Source: Capillimicrobium parvum (GTDB taxonomy: Bacteria > Actinomycetota > Thermoleophilia > Solirubrobacterales > Solirubrobacteraceae). Taken from it: a stretch of 64,000 nucleotides of DNA. Below the pieces are notes generated by a model. It ran no database searches and had not been told where the DNA came from. It saw only the letters and a list, made by a program, of their open reading frames with translations. Location of the stretch: assembly GCF_021172045.1 (NCBI RefSeq), contig NZ_CP087164.1, forward strand, positions 3,906,001 through 3,970,000, given 5' to 3'. Made by a program: the position numbers and the translations under genes. Within the stretch, counting starts at the first letter, position 1. Each line of letters opens with the position of its first letter. Below are positions 31,954 to 41,812 of this stretch, piece by piece.

Positions 31954-32640
31954 CGCGCGGCGAACGTCCTCGGAGCGCTGGCGCTCACCATGGCCGAGCG
32001 GATCGCGGCCGCCGGCGAGGCCGCCAGCGGGCAGTCGGCGGCGGCCCCGGCGGCCCTCAGCGCCCTGCACGAGTACGCGGGCGGGTCCCCCGTCGACACG
32101 CTGCGCGCCATCACCGGTCTGACGCCGTCAGGCACCGTGCGGCTCGTCGACCGGCTGGAGGCGGCGGGGCTCGCGCAGCGCGGTCCCGGGCCCGATGGGC
32201 GGACGCTCAGCGTCGGGCTGACCGCGGCGGGCACGGCGGCGGCGCAGCGCATCCGCGACGCGCGGGCCGCGGCCCTGGGCGAGGTGCTCGGTGTGCTCGA
32301 CGGCGAGGAGGCGGAGAGCCTGGCCGATCTGGCCGGGCGCCTGCTGGCCGGGATGACCGGGGGCCGCGCCGACGCGTGGCGGATCTGCCGGCTGTGCGAT
32401 CCGGCAGCATGCGGGCACTTCGACGGCCGCTGCCCGGTGACGATCGCGGCGAGAGCAGCCGAAACGGCGCGCGCAGCCGAAGCGGCGCGCGCAGCCGAAG
32501 CGGCGCGCGCAGCCGAGCCGGCCGGTACCGCCGAGCCGGCACGCTCGGTCGAGCCGGCCGGCACCGCCCAGCCGGCGCGCGCAGGCGAACCGGCCGGCGG
32601 GAGCTCGCCGCCCGCCCACCTCGCCGGAGGCGCCGGGTGA
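31936..32640 (+). CDS. MarR-family regulator with C-terminal Cys cluster
   Basis: About 234 aa. Winged-helix core about residues 10-140: alpha-rich start, recognition region DTLRAITGLTPSGTVRLVDRLEAAG, wing GPDGRTLSVGLT. A Cys cluster follows (ICRLCDPAACGHFDGRCPV; four Cys), which could bind metal or sense redox. The tail of about 60 residues is built of AARAAE-type repeats. It sits first in an operon with an ABC permease and ATPase, which it probably controls. The GTG at 31936 is chosen from the -10 spacing. Confidence 0.75.
   Translation: MSGSHVRAANVLGALALTMAERIAAAGEAASGQSAAAPAALSALHEYAGGSPVDTLRAITGLTPSGTVRLVDRLEAAGLAQRGPGPDGRTLSVGLTAAGTAAAQRIRDARAAALGEVLGVLDGEEAESLADLAGRLLAGMTGGRADAWRICRLCDPAACGHFDGRCPVTIAARAAETARAAEAARAAEAARAAEPAGTAEPARSVEPAGTAQPARAGEPAGGSSPPAHLAGGAG
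32455..32517. repeat. 18-bp in-frame tandem repeat
   Basis: GCAGCCGAAGCGGCGCGC repeats three and a half times (one base differs in the first) and encodes AAEAAR units in the MarR tail. Confidence 0.85.
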
Positions 32641-35600
32641 GCCGGCGCCTGCGAGCGGCGGCCGCGCCGGTCGGGCTGGCGCTCGCCCGCATGCGCGCGT
32701 CACCCGCGCGGGCCCTGCTCGCGGCCGCCGGCATCGCCGTGGCCGTCGGGCTGCTCGGCGTCGCCGTGGGCGGCGGAGCCGTCGCGGGCGAGCAGGCCGC
32801 GCAGCGGTTGGTCCGCGCGCTCCCGGCCGCGGACGGGCGCGTCCAGATCACGTGGTCCGGCGGCGTGACGGCGCGCCAGGAGGGTCGGGCCCGGCGGGCG
32901 CTGACGCGGATGACCGGCACCCCGCAGACGAGCGACGTGCTGCTGCGCCCGACCCGCCTCGCCACCGGCGGCCCGCTCGTGCAGGTCGCCGCCATCGCCC
33001 CCGCGCGCCAGTGGCTGGCCCTCGAGTCCGGTCGCCTGCCCCAGCGCTGCACGCCCGCACGCTGCGAGGTCGTCCAGGTCTCCGGCCGGCCGACGGCTCG
33101 CGCCGGCAGCGATGGGGGCCCGCGGCTCGTCGTCGTCGGACGCGGCCGCCTGACGTCGCCCGTCCCGCTCGGCTTCGTCCCCCACCCGCAACCACCCGGG
33201 CTCGCGGAGCAGCAGCGGCGGCCGGCCCTGCTCGTCGCGGGCGACCCGCGCGGCCTCGAGGAGCTGCCCGCGCTCGGCGCGGTGTACCGCACCCACGGCT
33301 GGAGCGCGCCGCTCGACGCCGAGGGCACCCCGTCCTGGCGGCTCGACCGCATCGCCGGGCGCATCCGCACCGCCCGCGCCGCGCTGGAGTCCTCCGATGC
33401 GGGCTGGACCGTCAGCGCCCCGCTCGGCGCGCTCGCCGCGGCCCGCGGGCGCGCGACGACCGCCGGCGAGCGCGTCAGCCTCGTCGCGTCCGGCGCCGCG
33501 GTCCTGCTCGCCGCGTTCCTCCTCCTCGCCGCCGGCGCGCTGGGCCGCGACCTGCGGGCCGAGCGCGGGCGGCTCGAGCGCCGGGGCGCCCGCCGCAGCC
33601 AGCTCGCGCTGCTCGCCGCCGCCGAGGCCGCCGTGCCCGCCGCCGCCGGCGTCGTCGCCGGCGCCGCCGTCGCCCTCGCCGTGACACGGCTGCGCGCCCG
33701 GACCGCGGACCTCGACGCGGGCGCGCTCGTCGCCCACTCGCTGCTCACCCCGCGCGCGCTCGCGGGGGCCGCCGTCGCCTGGGCGGTCGCCACCCTGCTG
33801 CTCACCGGCGGGGCCGTCGTGGACAGCCGGGTGGCGAGCCGCGCCGCCGACGTCGCCGCGCTGGTCGCCGGCGCCGCCGTCGTGGTGGCGCTCGCCCGCG
33901 GCGGGGTGAGCGCGGGCGACGTGGCCGGCGGCGCCGACCCGCTGCCCGTCCTCCTGCCGGCACTCGTGTGCCTCGCCGCCGGGCTCGTCGTCCTGCGCAC
34001 CGCCGGCCCCCTCCTGCGCGCGGGCGCCCGGGCGAGCCGGCGCGCGCCCGCCGCCCTGCGCACCGCAGCGCTCGGCCTCGCCCGTTCGCCCGCGCAGGCC
34101 GCCCTGACCGTCGCGTTCGTCGCGGTCGCCGGAGGACTGGCGCTGTTCGCCGCCGGCTACCGGGCGACGCTGTCCGACGGCCAGCGCGACGAGGCCGCCT
34201 TCCGCGTGCCGGTCGACGTGACCGTCGCGGCGGGCGCGGACTTCGTCTCGCCGCTGCGGCTCGACACGCCGGCCGAGTGGCGGGACCGCGCGGGCGGCGG
34301 GACCGCGCTCGCCGTCGTGCGCCAGAGCGGCTCCGTGCCGCGCGGCAGCAGCCGCGTGACGCTGCCCGTCCTCGGCATCCCCGCCTCCGGCCTGCGCGAC
34401 CTGCGCGGCTGGTCGCGGACGGGCGGGTCCGCGTCGGTCGCCGCACTCGCGGCACGCCTCGCGCCGCCCGCGCCGGCCGGCGGCCGGGCCGCCCCCCGGC
34501 TGCCCGCCGGGGCCCGCACCGTGGCCGTCCGCGCGCGTACCGACGGCGACGCGCTGCGACTCACGCTCCACGTTCGCGCCGCGACGGGCATCGTCTCGAT
34601 CCCGCTCGGCCTGACCGGCCCGCAGCCCGCCACGCTGCGCGGCCGAATCCCGCGGGTCGCCCGGGGCGGCGTCCTCGTCGGGCTCGAAGCGCAGCCCGAC
34701 ACGGGGCTGCTCGCGACGCAGGGCCACGCGCTCGCCGAGAACCCGGCCTCGCCGGCCGTGGTCGGCGGCGACCTGGTCCTCGGGCCGCTGACCGCCGGCG
34801 CGACGACGCTCGACACGTCGCGGTGGCCGGCGCAGGGAGCGCTGCGCGACCCCGTCGTGCGCGGCGCGTCCACCACCATCCCCTACGCGTTCGACCGCCC
34901 CGGCGCAGCGCTGCTGCGCCCGCCCGCGCCGACCGACGGCCGGCCGCTCGCGGTCCTCACCGACCACGCCACCGCCGCGGCCGCGGGTCCCGGGCGCCGC
35001 CTGCCCCTGACCGTCGACGGGGTCCCCGTCGCCGCCCGCGTCGCCGGCACGCTCGAGCGGCTGCCGGGCATCCCCGTCACCGCGGCTGGGTTCGTCGTCG
35101 CCGACGCCGCGACGCTCACCACCGCCCTCGACGCGGGGCGCCCCGGCGCGGGCAGCCCGACCGAGCTGTGGCTCGCCGTCTCGCGGGCCCAGGAGGCGCG
35201 GCTCGACACGGCGCTCGCGCGCCCGCGGCTCGCCGGGCTCACCGTCACGTCCCGGCGCGCGATCGAGCGCCGCCTGCACGGCGACCCGCTCGCCCGCGAG
35301 CTCGTGCGCGTCCTGGCCGCAGCGGCGATCGCCGGCGGCGTCCTGGCCGTCGCCGGCCTGCTGCTCGCCACGGCCGTCGCGCTGCGCGACGACGCCGCCG
35401 AGCTCTACGACCTCGAGGCGCAGGGCACGCCGCCCGCCGCGCTGCGCCGCACGCTGTGGCTCCGTGGCGTCCTGCTCGCGGTCCTCGGCGCGGCGGGGGC
35501 GGTCGCCCTCGCGCTGATCCTCAACGCGCTCGTCGTGGACACGATCCGCGCCACCGCCGCCACGGCCGTCCCCCATCCTCCGCTTGCCGCCGCCACCCCG

Positions 35601-35723
35601 TGGGCGCAGTGGGCGCTCGGCGCGGCGGCGTTCGTCGTGGTCGCCGCGCTCGCCGTGCGCCTCGCGCTGGCCCGCAGCTTCGCCGGCCCCACCCCGCGCC
35701 GGCCCCGGAGCGCCGCGCCGTGA
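32637..35723 (+). CDS. FtsX-like ABC permease
   Basis: A 1028-aa membrane protein with an N-terminal TM (ALLAAAGIAVAVGLLGVAVGGG), a large extracytoplasmic domain, a multi-TM middle block and a C-terminal FtsX/MacB-type block (three TM). The latter includes a cytosolic EAQGTPPAALRRTLWLRG segment resembling the coupling region. Such permeases act in mechanotransmission or lipid/peptide extrusion rather than uptake. The GTG at 32637 overlaps the MarR stop (GTGA) and the 3' end overlaps the ATPase start (GTGA). Expression is probably controlled by the MarR. Substrate unknown. Confidence 0.75.
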   Translation: MSRRLRAAAAPVGLALARMRASPARALLAAAGIAVAVGLLGVAVGGGAVAGEQAAQRLVRALPAADGRVQITWSGGVTARQEGRARRALTRMTGTPQTSDVLLRPTRLATGGPLVQVAAIAPARQWLALESGRLPQRCTPARCEVVQVSGRPTARAGSDGGPRLVVVGRGRLTSPVPLGFVPHPQPPGLAEQQRRPALLVAGDPRGLEELPALGAVYRTHGWSAPLDAEGTPSWRLDRIAGRIRTARAALESSDAGWTVSAPLGALAAARGRATTAGERVSLVASGAAVLLAAFLLLAAGALGRDLRAERGRLERRGARRSQLALLAAAEAAVPAAAGVVAGAAVALAVTRLRARTADLDAGALVAHSLLTPRALAGAAVAWAVATLLLTGGAVVDSRVASRAADVAALVAGAAVVVALARGGVSAGDVAGGADPLPVLLPALVCLAAGLVVLRTAGPLLRAGARASRRAPAALRTAALGLARSPAQAALTVAFVAVAGGLALFAAGYRATLSDGQRDEAAFRVPVDVTVAAGADFVSPLRLDTPAEWRDRAGGGTALAVVRQSGSVPRGSSRVTLPVLGIPASGLRDLRGWSRTGGSASVAALAARLAPPAPAGGRAAPRLPAGARTVAVRARTDGDALRLTLHVRAATGIVSIPLGLTGPQPATLRGRIPRVARGGVLVGLEAQPDTGLLATQGHALAENPASPAVVGGDLVLGPLTAGATTLDTSRWPAQGALRDPVVRGASTTIPYAFDRPGAALLRPPAPTDGRPLAVLTDHATAAAAGPGRRLPLTVDGVPVAARVAGTLERLPGIPVTAAGFVVADAATLTTALDAGRPGAGSPTELWLAVSRAQEARLDTALARPRLAGLTVTSRRAIERRLHGDPLARELVRVLAAAAIAGGVLAVAGLLLATAVALRDDAAELYDLEAQGTPPAALRRTLWLRGVLLAVLGAAGAVALALILNALVVDTIRATAATAVPHPPLAAATPWAQWALGAAAFVVVAALAVRLALARSFAGPTPRRPRSAAP

Positions 35724-37264
35724 CCGACGCCATCGCCGCCCGGGAGCTCTTCCGGGTCCACCGCACGGCCGAGGGCGACGCCGCCGCGCTGCAGGGCCTG
35801 AGCCTGCGCGTCGCCCCGGGCGAGCGGATCGTCGTGCTCGGCCCGAGCGGGGCGGGCAAGACGACGCTGCTGCGCGTGCTCGCCGGCCTGGAGCCGCCGT
35901 CGGCGGGGAGCGTCGAGGTGCTCGGCGCGGACCTCGGCCGCCTGCCGGCGCGCCGGCGCGCGGCGTTCCGCCAGGACCACGTCGGCCTCGTCGACCAGCA
36001 CCACGACCGCGCGCTGCCGCCGGCGCTGCGCTGCGCCGACGTCGTCGGGCTGCCGCTGGCGTTGCGCGGCGCGCCGCGGCCGCAGCGCACGGCGCGCGCC
36101 GGCGAGCTGCTCGAGCGGGTCGGCCTCGGAGACCGAGCGCGGGCTCGCCCGCACGAGCTCTCCGGCGGCGAGCGCCAGCGCCTTGCGGTCTGCGCCGCCG
36201 TCGCCCACCGGCCCGGCCTCCTGCTGGCCGACGAGCCGGGCGGCGAGCTCGACGCCGCTTCCGCCCAAGCCGTCTACGCGCTCATCGCCGAGCTCGCCCG
36301 CGACGAGGGGACGACCGTCGTCATGGTCAGCCACGACCCAGCGGCGGCCGAGACGGCCGACCGGACGCTGCGCCTGCGCGACGGTCGCATCACCGGCGAG
36401 GCGGCCGGGAGCGCCGCGGAGGAGGCGATCGTGGTGGGGCGCGGCGGCTGGGTGCGCCTGCCCGACGAGCTGCTGCGCGAGGCGGGCGTCGGCGGCCGGC
36501 TGCTCGCCCGCGCGCGCCCCGGCACCGTGGAGCTGCGCGCGGCGCCCGACTCGGCGCCCGGCGCCCACCCCGAGCCGCTCCCTCCCGTCCCCGCCGCACG
36601 GGCGGCCGCGCGTCCCCGGCGTCCCGGCCTCACCGCCGTGCTGCGCGCCGTCGACAAGGCCTACGGCGAGCGCGCGGTCCTCGCCGCCTTCGACGCGCGC
36701 TTCACCGCCGGGCGCCTCACCGCGCTCAGCGGCCGTTCCGGCAGCGGCAAGAGCACGATCCTGCGGCTGCTTGCCGGCCTCGAGCGTCCGGATGCCGGCA
36801 CGATCCTGGTCGGCGCCGAGGACCTCGCGGGACGCTCGCGCACGGAGCTCGCCGCTTTCCGCCGCGACCACGTCGCGCTCGTCGCCCAGGATGTCGGCCT
36901 CGTCGACTTCCTGAGCGCGCAGGAGAACGTCGCGTTCGCCCTGGCCCAGCGAGGCGTCGCCGAGGACGAGGCCGAGCGCCGTGCCCACACCTGGCTCACC
37001 GAGGTCGGCCTGGCCGAGCGCACCCGGCAGCGAGTCGGCCGGCTGTCGGGCGGCGAGCGCCAGCGGGTCGCGCTCGCCCGCGCGCTCGCCGCCGAGCCGG
37101 GCCTGCTGCTCGCCGACGAGCCCACATCGCGCCTCGACGAGGCCAACGCGGCCGCCGTCGCGCAGCTGCTCGCGGCGATCGCGGAGCGTCACGGCACCAC
37201 GATCGTCTGTGCGACGCACGAGCCGCTACTGATCGCGCACGCGCACGAGCAGGTCGCGCTCTAG
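35720..37264 (+). CDS. Double ABC ATPase (two fused nucleotide-binding domains)
   Basis: A 514-aa protein with two complete ABC ATPases. Domain 1 (about 1-225) has GPSGAGKTT, LSGGERQRLAV and LLADEPGGELD. Domain 2 (about 300-514) has GRSGSGKST, LSGGERQRVAL and LLADEPTSRLD. Both keep the catalytic Glu and a switch His (VSHD, ATHE). Both are of the MacB/LolD type that pairs with FtsX-like permeases, which usually have single-NBD partners. The upstream permease carries two halves in one chain, so one permease plus one double ATPase would make a 1:1 transporter (inference). Confidence 0.85.
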   Translation: MTDAIAARELFRVHRTAEGDAAALQGLSLRVAPGERIVVLGPSGAGKTTLLRVLAGLEPPSAGSVEVLGADLGRLPARRRAAFRQDHVGLVDQHHDRALPPALRCADVVGLPLALRGAPRPQRTARAGELLERVGLGDRARARPHELSGGERQRLAVCAAVAHRPGLLLADEPGGELDAASAQAVYALIAELARDEGTTVVMVSHDPAAAETADRTLRLRDGRITGEAAGSAAEEAIVVGRGGWVRLPDELLREAGVGGRLLARARPGTVELRAAPDSAPGAHPEPLPPVPAARAAARPRRPGLTAVLRAVDKAYGERAVLAAFDARFTAGRLTALSGRSGSGKSTILRLLAGLERPDAGTILVGAEDLAGRSRTELAAFRRDHVALVAQDVGLVDFLSAQENVAFALAQRGVAEDEAERRAHTWLTEVGLAERTRQRVGRLSGGERQRVALARALAAEPGLLLADEPTSRLDEANAAAVAQLLAAIAERHGTTIVCATHEPLLIAHAHEQVAL

Positions 37265-37298
37265 GTTGGACGTCAGCCCCCGAGACGACGGAGAACGA

Positions 37299-37326
37299 CG
37301 GAGGGCGGCCCGCAGGCCGCCCTCCG
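37299..37326. terminator. Bidirectional terminator hairpin
   Basis: CGGAGGGCGGCC (37299-37310) pairs exactly with GGCCGCCCTCCG (37315-37326) around CGCA. It lies between the convergent ATPase and pyrophosphatase genes. No T-run on either side. Confidence 0.7.
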
Positions 37327-37356
37327 CTCAGACCCGGATGCGCCGAGGCGCGCCGA

Positions 37357-39408
37357 TCAGGTGATGATCGGGATGATGAGGATCGCCACGATGTTGGCGA
37401 CCTTGATCATCGGGTTGATGGCCGGGCCGGCCGTGTCCTTGAACGGGTCGCCGACCGTGTCGCCGGTGACCGATGCGGCATGGGCCTCGGAGCCCTTGCC
37501 GCCGAACGCCCCGTCCTCGATCAGCTTCTTCGCGTTGTCCCATGCGCCGCCGCCGGCGGTCATGAGGACGGCGAAGAAGAAGCCGACGATGATCACGCCG
37601 ATGAGCAGGCCGCCCAGCGCCTTGACGCTGATGAGGCCCACGACAACCGTGAACACGATCGGGATGAGCGACGGGATGATCATCTCCCGCTGCGCGGCGG
37701 CGGTCACCAGGGCGACCGAGCGCTCGTAGTCGGGCTGCTCCGTGCCGTCCATGATGCCCGGCTTCTCGCGGAACTGCCGGCGGACCTCCTCGACGACGGC
37801 GCCGGCCGCGCGGCCGACCGCCTCCATCGACATGGACGCGAACAACGTGACCATCAGGCCGCCGATCAGCAGGCCCATGAGGACCGGCGGGTCGTCGATG
37901 CCGAACAGCACGTCCTCGCCCTCGGCCGCCAGCTCGAAGCGGAACGCCGCGAACAGCACGACCGCCGCGAGCACGGCCGAGCCGATCGCGTAGCCCTTCG
38001 TCACGGCCTTCGTCGTGTTGCCGACCGCGTCGAGCGGGTCCGTCACGTTGCGGACGTCCTCGGGCAGGTCGGCCATCTCCGCGATGCCGCCCGCGTTGTC
38101 GGTGATCGGCCCGAAGGCGTCGAGCGCCACGATGAGGCCGGTCAGCGACAGCTGACCCATGACGGCCACGCCGACGCCGTAGACGCCGGCCAGCTCCCAG
38201 GCGCCCCAGATGCCCAGCACCAGCACGAGCGCGGGCAGCGCCGTGGCCTGCAGGCCGGACGCGAGCCCCTGGATGATGTTCGTCGCGTGGCCGGTCTGCG
38301 ACGCGGCCGCCGTCTTCTTGACCGGTCCGAAGCGCGTCGAGGTGTAGTAGTCGGTGATCACGAACAGCAGCGCGGTGACCGCGATGCCGATCAGCGAGCA
38401 CAGGTACAGATCGCTCACCGACGGCGAGTCGCCGGGGTTGGCGGCGGCCTTCAGCGTGACGCCGTCCATGATCCAGTGCGTGACCGGGTAGAACGCCGCG
38501 GCGGCGATGACGCCGGACACGATGAGCCCCTGGTAGAGGGCGCGCTCGACGTTGGAGCCCTTGACGGCGAACGTGCCGATGATCGAGGCGACGATCGCCA
38601 CGGCGCCGAGGATCAGCGGGTACATCGCGACCGCGGTCTGGTCGCTGAACGTCAGGACGCCCAGGAGCATCACCGCCACGGCGGTGACCGCGTAGGTCTC
38701 GAACAGGTCGGCCGCCATGCCGGCGCAGTCGCCGACGTTGTCGCCCACGTTGTCGGCGATCACGGCCGGGTTGCGCGGGTCGTCCTCCGGGATGCCCGCC
38801 TCGACCTTGCCGACGAGGTCGGCGCCGACGTCGGCCGCCTTCGTGAAGATGCCGCCGCCCAGTCGGGCGAAGACGGAGATCAGCGAACCGCCGAAGCCCA
38901 GGCCGATCAGCGCGTCCACCGCCTCCTTGTCCGTCTTGTCGAACAGCGCCGTGAGGATGCCGAAGTAGCCGGCCACGCCCAGCAGCGCGAGGCCGACGAC
39001 GAGCAGGCCGGTGATCGCGCCGCCGCGGAAGGCGACGTCGAGGGCCTTGGGCACGCCGCCGCGGGCGGCCTCGGCCACACGTGCGTTGGCGCGCACCGAC
39101 ACGTTCATGCCGATGAAGCCCGCCGCGCCGGACAGGATGCCGCCGATCGCGAAGCCGACAGCGACCGAGAAGTCCTGGACGAAGATCAGCGCCACGAACA
39201 GGACGACGCCGACGACCGCGATGATCGAGTATTGCCGGTTGAGATACGCACGAGCGCCCTTCTGGACGGCGCCCGAGATGAACTGCATTCGCTCGTTGCC
39301 CGGGGACAGGGCCAGCAGCGCCCGCGTCGTCAACAACCCGTAGAGCACCGCCAGTCCGGCGCACACGAGCGCGACCACGACCCCATGGTCGATCAGGAAG
39401 TCACTCAA
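37357..39408 (-). CDS. hppA: Membrane H+-translocating pyrophosphatase
   Basis: A 683-aa integral membrane pyrophosphatase with about 16 TM helices. The PPi/Mg site motifs are present: [38 protein letters not shown] and [16 protein letters not shown]. The GNTTKA motif has Lys467 where K+-dependent enzymes have Ala, so this is predicted K+-independent. It couples PPi hydrolysis to proton export. The start is TTG at 39408 with GGAGG 8 nt upstream, giving MSDFL. A 109-bp gap separates it from the DUF1844-like gene. Confidence 0.95.
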   Translation of the reverse strand: MSDFLIDHGVVVALVCAGLAVLYGLLTTRALLALSPGNERMQFISGAVQKGARAYLNRQYSIIAVVGVVLFVALIFVQDFSVAVGFAIGGILSGAAGFIGMNVSVRANARVAEAARGGVPKALDVAFRGGAITGLLVVGLALLGVAGYFGILTALFDKTDKEAVDALIGLGFGGSLISVFARLGGGIFTKAADVGADLVGKVEAGIPEDDPRNPAVIADNVGDNVGDCAGMAADLFETYAVTAVAVMLLGVLTFSDQTAVAMYPLILGAVAIVASIIGTFAVKGSNVERALYQGLIVSGVIAAAAFYPVTHWIMDGVTLKAAANPGDSPSVSDLYLCSLIGIAVTALLFVITDYYTSTRFGPVKKTAAASQTGHATNIIQGLASGLQATALPALVLVLGIWGAWELAGVYGVGVAVMGQLSLTGLIVALDAFGPITDNAGGIAEMADLPEDVRNVTDPLDAVGNTTKAVTKGYAIGSAVLAAVVLFAAFRFELAAEGEDVLFGIDDPPVLMGLLIGGLMVTLFASMSMEAVGRAAGAVVEEVRRQFREKPGIMDGTEQPDYERSVALVTAAAQREMIIPSLIPIVFTVVVGLISVKALGGLLIGVIIVGFFFAVLMTAGGGAWDNAKKLIEDGAFGGKGSEAHAASVTGDTVGDPFKDTAGPAINPMIKVANIVAILIIPIIT

Positions 39409-39517
39409 GGAAGAATCCTCCGAAGATTTTTTGACGGAGCATGCGCTCGGCGAGCACGCCGAGACAGGCCCCGGTCGGGAAGCGCGCGGAGTCTACCCCG
39501 TGATGCGGACCGGACGC

Positions 39518-39964
39518 CTACTGCCCGGGAACCCAGAGCCGCCCGGAGGCCTGAGCGGGCCCCGGGCCGCCCGGCTGGTCGCCCGGCTTCTCCTCGGCGC
39601 CGGGGCCGCCCTCGCCGCCGCCCTCCGGCGCGCTCGGAGCGCCGCCCGGCCGGCCGCCGAGCTGCTGCGCGTAGGCCATCTGCAGCTGGCTCAGCGCGTC
39701 GCGGATCCGGTCCGCGTCGGGGCCGAGCTGCGCCTCGACGAGCGGCAGCGTCGCGCGCACCGCCTCGATCGCCAGACGCACCTGGTCGAGGTCGCGCTCG
39801 TCCTCGGTCCCGGGCGCGAGCCCCGCCTTGCGCCCGCCGAGATTGACGAGCGAGACGATCGTCTGCACGACGACGTCGTCGACCGTCACGCGCTTCAGCT
39901 CGGCCTCGTAGGCGGCGCGCAGCTCCTCCTCGGTCGGCTGGCGTCCTGGGTCCTGTTCGCTCAT
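39518..39964 (-). CDS. DUF1844-like protein
   Basis: A 148-aa cytosolic protein. Residues about 15-100 are helical with VDDVVVQTIVSLVNLGGRKAGL and DLDQVRLAIEAVRATLPLVEAQLG, matching DUF1844-type proteins of unknown function. The C-terminus is Gly/Pro-rich and likely disordered. ATG 39964. It lies between the GCS2-type ligase and hppA, possibly in one transcript. Confidence 0.65.
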   Translation of the reverse strand: MSEQDPGRQPTEEELRAAYEAELKRVTVDDVVVQTIVSLVNLGGRKAGLAPGTEDERDLDQVRLAIEAVRATLPLVEAQLGPDADRIRDALSQLQMAYAQQLGGRPGGAPSAPEGGGEGGPGAEEKPGDQPGGPGPAQASGRLWVPGQ

Positions 39965-40000
39965 GGCCGATGGTCCTCCCTCGGGTCAATCAACATCGTG

Positions 40001-41143
40001 TCACCGTCGCGCGCCCGTCGCGGGCGACCCGGCGTACGTCGCGCGCGTCTCGCCGACGACCTCCGCGAAGACGTCGCGCATCGGCGCGCCCGCGTCGATG
40101 AGCCGCCGCTGGCGCTGGGCGCCGTTGAGCTCCGGGAACGTCACGTCGCAGCCGGTCCACGCGACGAGCCGCTCGACCGCGGCGCGCGCCGGCTCCACGC
40201 GGCCGGTCTCGAGGTCGATCAGCTCGCCGTCCATGCCGCGGCGGATGGCCCGCCACGTGTTCTCCTCGATCAGGCGGGGCGGCGGATCGGCGAACGGGAC
40301 GCCCTCGTCGACGTCGCGGGCCGCCGCGAGCACGCAGCCGGAGATCAGCGCGGCCAGCGCCTCGGACTCCGCCGCCGTCGGCTGGGCGTCGCACACGCGC
40401 ACCTCCACGGTGCCGAAGCTCAGATGGGGGCGCACCGACCACCACACCTGCGTGTACTCGACGATCGAGCCGGTCCGGATCAGGAGCTCGAGGTACTCGC
40501 GGAAGCCGCCGTGTCCGCTCCAGCCCCCGAACGCGTCCGGCACGCCGCAGCGCGGGAAGCTCTTCGTGAACGTCTGCGTGCGGGCGGAGTGCAGCCCGGA
40601 GTCGCGGGCGTCGACGTACGGCGACGACGCGCTGAGCGCCAGCAGGGTGGGCAGCACCGGGCGCAGGCGGTCGCACACCCGCACCGCACGGTCCGCGTCG
40701 CGCACCCCGACGTGCACGTGCAGCGAGAAGGTGTTGTTGCGCTTGGCCACGTACTGCAGCGAGTCGGCGACCCGGCGGTAGTGCTCGGTGTCGATGAAGC
40801 GCTGCTCGCGGTAGTCCGACCACGGGTGCGTCCCGGTCGCTCCGAGCGCGACGCCGCGGCCGGCGGCGTGGGCGAACAGCCGGCGGCGCGCGTCGCGCTG
40901 CTGCTCGAGCGCCTCGGTCAGCCCCTCCCCCCGGCCGGAGACGATCTCGATCTCGCTCATGATCAGCTCGCCGGTGATGTGGCTCCGGAGCTCGGGCTCG
41001 GCGGTGTCGCGCAGCTCCTCGAAGCGGGGCGCCAGATCGAGCGTGTCCGGATCGAGGATGGCGAACTCCTCCTCGAGGCCGACCGTCCCGTCGACGCTCT
41101 CGGCGAAGATCTCCTCCGCCCGGTCCAGGTCGATGGCGCTCAC
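40001..41143 (-). CDS. GCS2-type carboxylate-amine ligase (YbdK family)
   Basis: A 380-aa ATP-dependent ligase of the glutamate-cysteine ligase 2 family. Signatures are VGLEEEFAILDPDTL, SEIEIVSGRG, HVHVGV (metal/ATP) and FGTVEVRVCDAQPT. It may join glutamate and cysteine or a related pair. Actinobacteria normally use mycothiol, so the true substrate is open. GTG 41143; 31 bp downstream of rex. Confidence 0.85.
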   Translation of the reverse strand: MSAIDLDRAEEIFAESVDGTVGLEEEFAILDPDTLDLAPRFEELRDTAEPELRSHITGELIMSEIEIVSGRGEGLTEALEQQRDARRRLFAHAAGRGVALGATGTHPWSDYREQRFIDTEHYRRVADSLQYVAKRNNTFSLHVHVGVRDADRAVRVCDRLRPVLPTLLALSASSPYVDARDSGLHSARTQTFTKSFPRCGVPDAFGGWSGHGGFREYLELLIRTGSIVEYTQVWWSVRPHLSFGTVEVRVCDAQPTAAESEALAALISGCVLAAARDVDEGVPFADPPPRLIEENTWRAIRRGMDGELIDLETGRVEPARAAVERLVAWTGCDVTFPELNGAQRQRRLIDAGAPMRDVFAEVVGETRATYAGSPATGARR

Positions 41144-41174
41144 GATGAACGAATGGTCTCGGTGGGACCCGGAG

Positions 41175-41801
41175 TCACGTCAGGTAGAAGTACAGCGCGT
41201 ACAGCAGGTCCACGGCGGGGCTGGAGGTGTGGACCGTGACCTCCGGCGGCACCTGCAGCAGCGCCTCGGAGTAGTTGAAGATGATCTTCACGCCGGCGTC
41301 GACGAGGCGGTCCGCGAGCTGCTGCGCCGAGCCGCCCGGCACCGCGAGGACGCCCACGACGATGTCCTCGTCCTCGACCGCCTGCTTGAGGTCCTCGATG
41401 GCGCGGACCGTGACGGTGCCGACCTTCTCGCCGATCTTCTCGGGGTCGTTGTCGAAGATCGCCACGACGGTGAAGCCGTGGTCGGCGAAGATGTGGCTCG
41501 AGGCGATCGCCCGCCCGAGGTGGCCGGCGCCGAACAGGGCGATGTTGTGCTGGCCGGCGGTGCGCAGGATCTTGCGGATCTGCGAGACGAGCGAGTCGAC
41601 GTTGTAGCCCACGCCGCGCTTGCCGAACTTGCCGAAGCCGGACAGGTCGCGGCGGATCTGCGTCGAGTTGACGTGGGTCCACTCGGAGAGCTCCTGCGAG
41701 GAGATCGTCTCCTTGCCCTCCTTCTTGGCCTGCGTGAGCACCTGCAGGTAGCGCGCGAGGCGCGCGGCGACGCCGAGGGAGAGGCGCTCGGGCTGGGTCA
41801 T
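41175..41801 (-). CDS. rex: Redox-sensing repressor Rex
   Basis: A 208-aa protein. The N-terminal winged helix (SSQELSEWTHVNSTQIRRDLSGFG) binds DNA, and GVGYNV leads into a Rossmann domain with GAGHLGRAI for NADH. It represses respiration and fermentation genes when NAD+ is high and releases DNA on NADH binding. An alternative GTG at 41816 overlaps the stop of the glutaredoxin-like gene (GTGA) and would add five residues. I see no TTGTGAA/TTCACAA-type Rex site in the intergenic regions here. Confidence 0.9.
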   Translation of the reverse strand: MTQPERLSLGVAARLARYLQVLTQAKKEGKETISSQELSEWTHVNSTQIRRDLSGFGKFGKRGVGYNVDSLVSQIRKILRTAGQHNIALFGAGHLGRAIASSHIFADHGFTVVAIFDNDPEKIGEKVGTVTVRAIEDLKQAVEDEDIVVGVLAVPGGSAQQLADRLVDAGVKIIFNYSEALLQVPPEVTVHTSSPAVDLLYALYFYLT

Positions 41802-41812
41802 GACGTCCGGTG

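Noticed and set aside
29466-35723. A 2085-codon open frame on the plus strand
   Set aside because: Only the part from 32637 (FtsX-like permease) is real. The rest is antisense shadow over the two APC transporters, caused by GC-rich third positions; composition is Arg/Asp/Ala filler.
35584-39846. A 1420-codon open frame across the ATPase and hppA genes
   Set aside because: It lies antisense to hppA and out of frame with the ATPase, and has no domain. Shadow of high GC.
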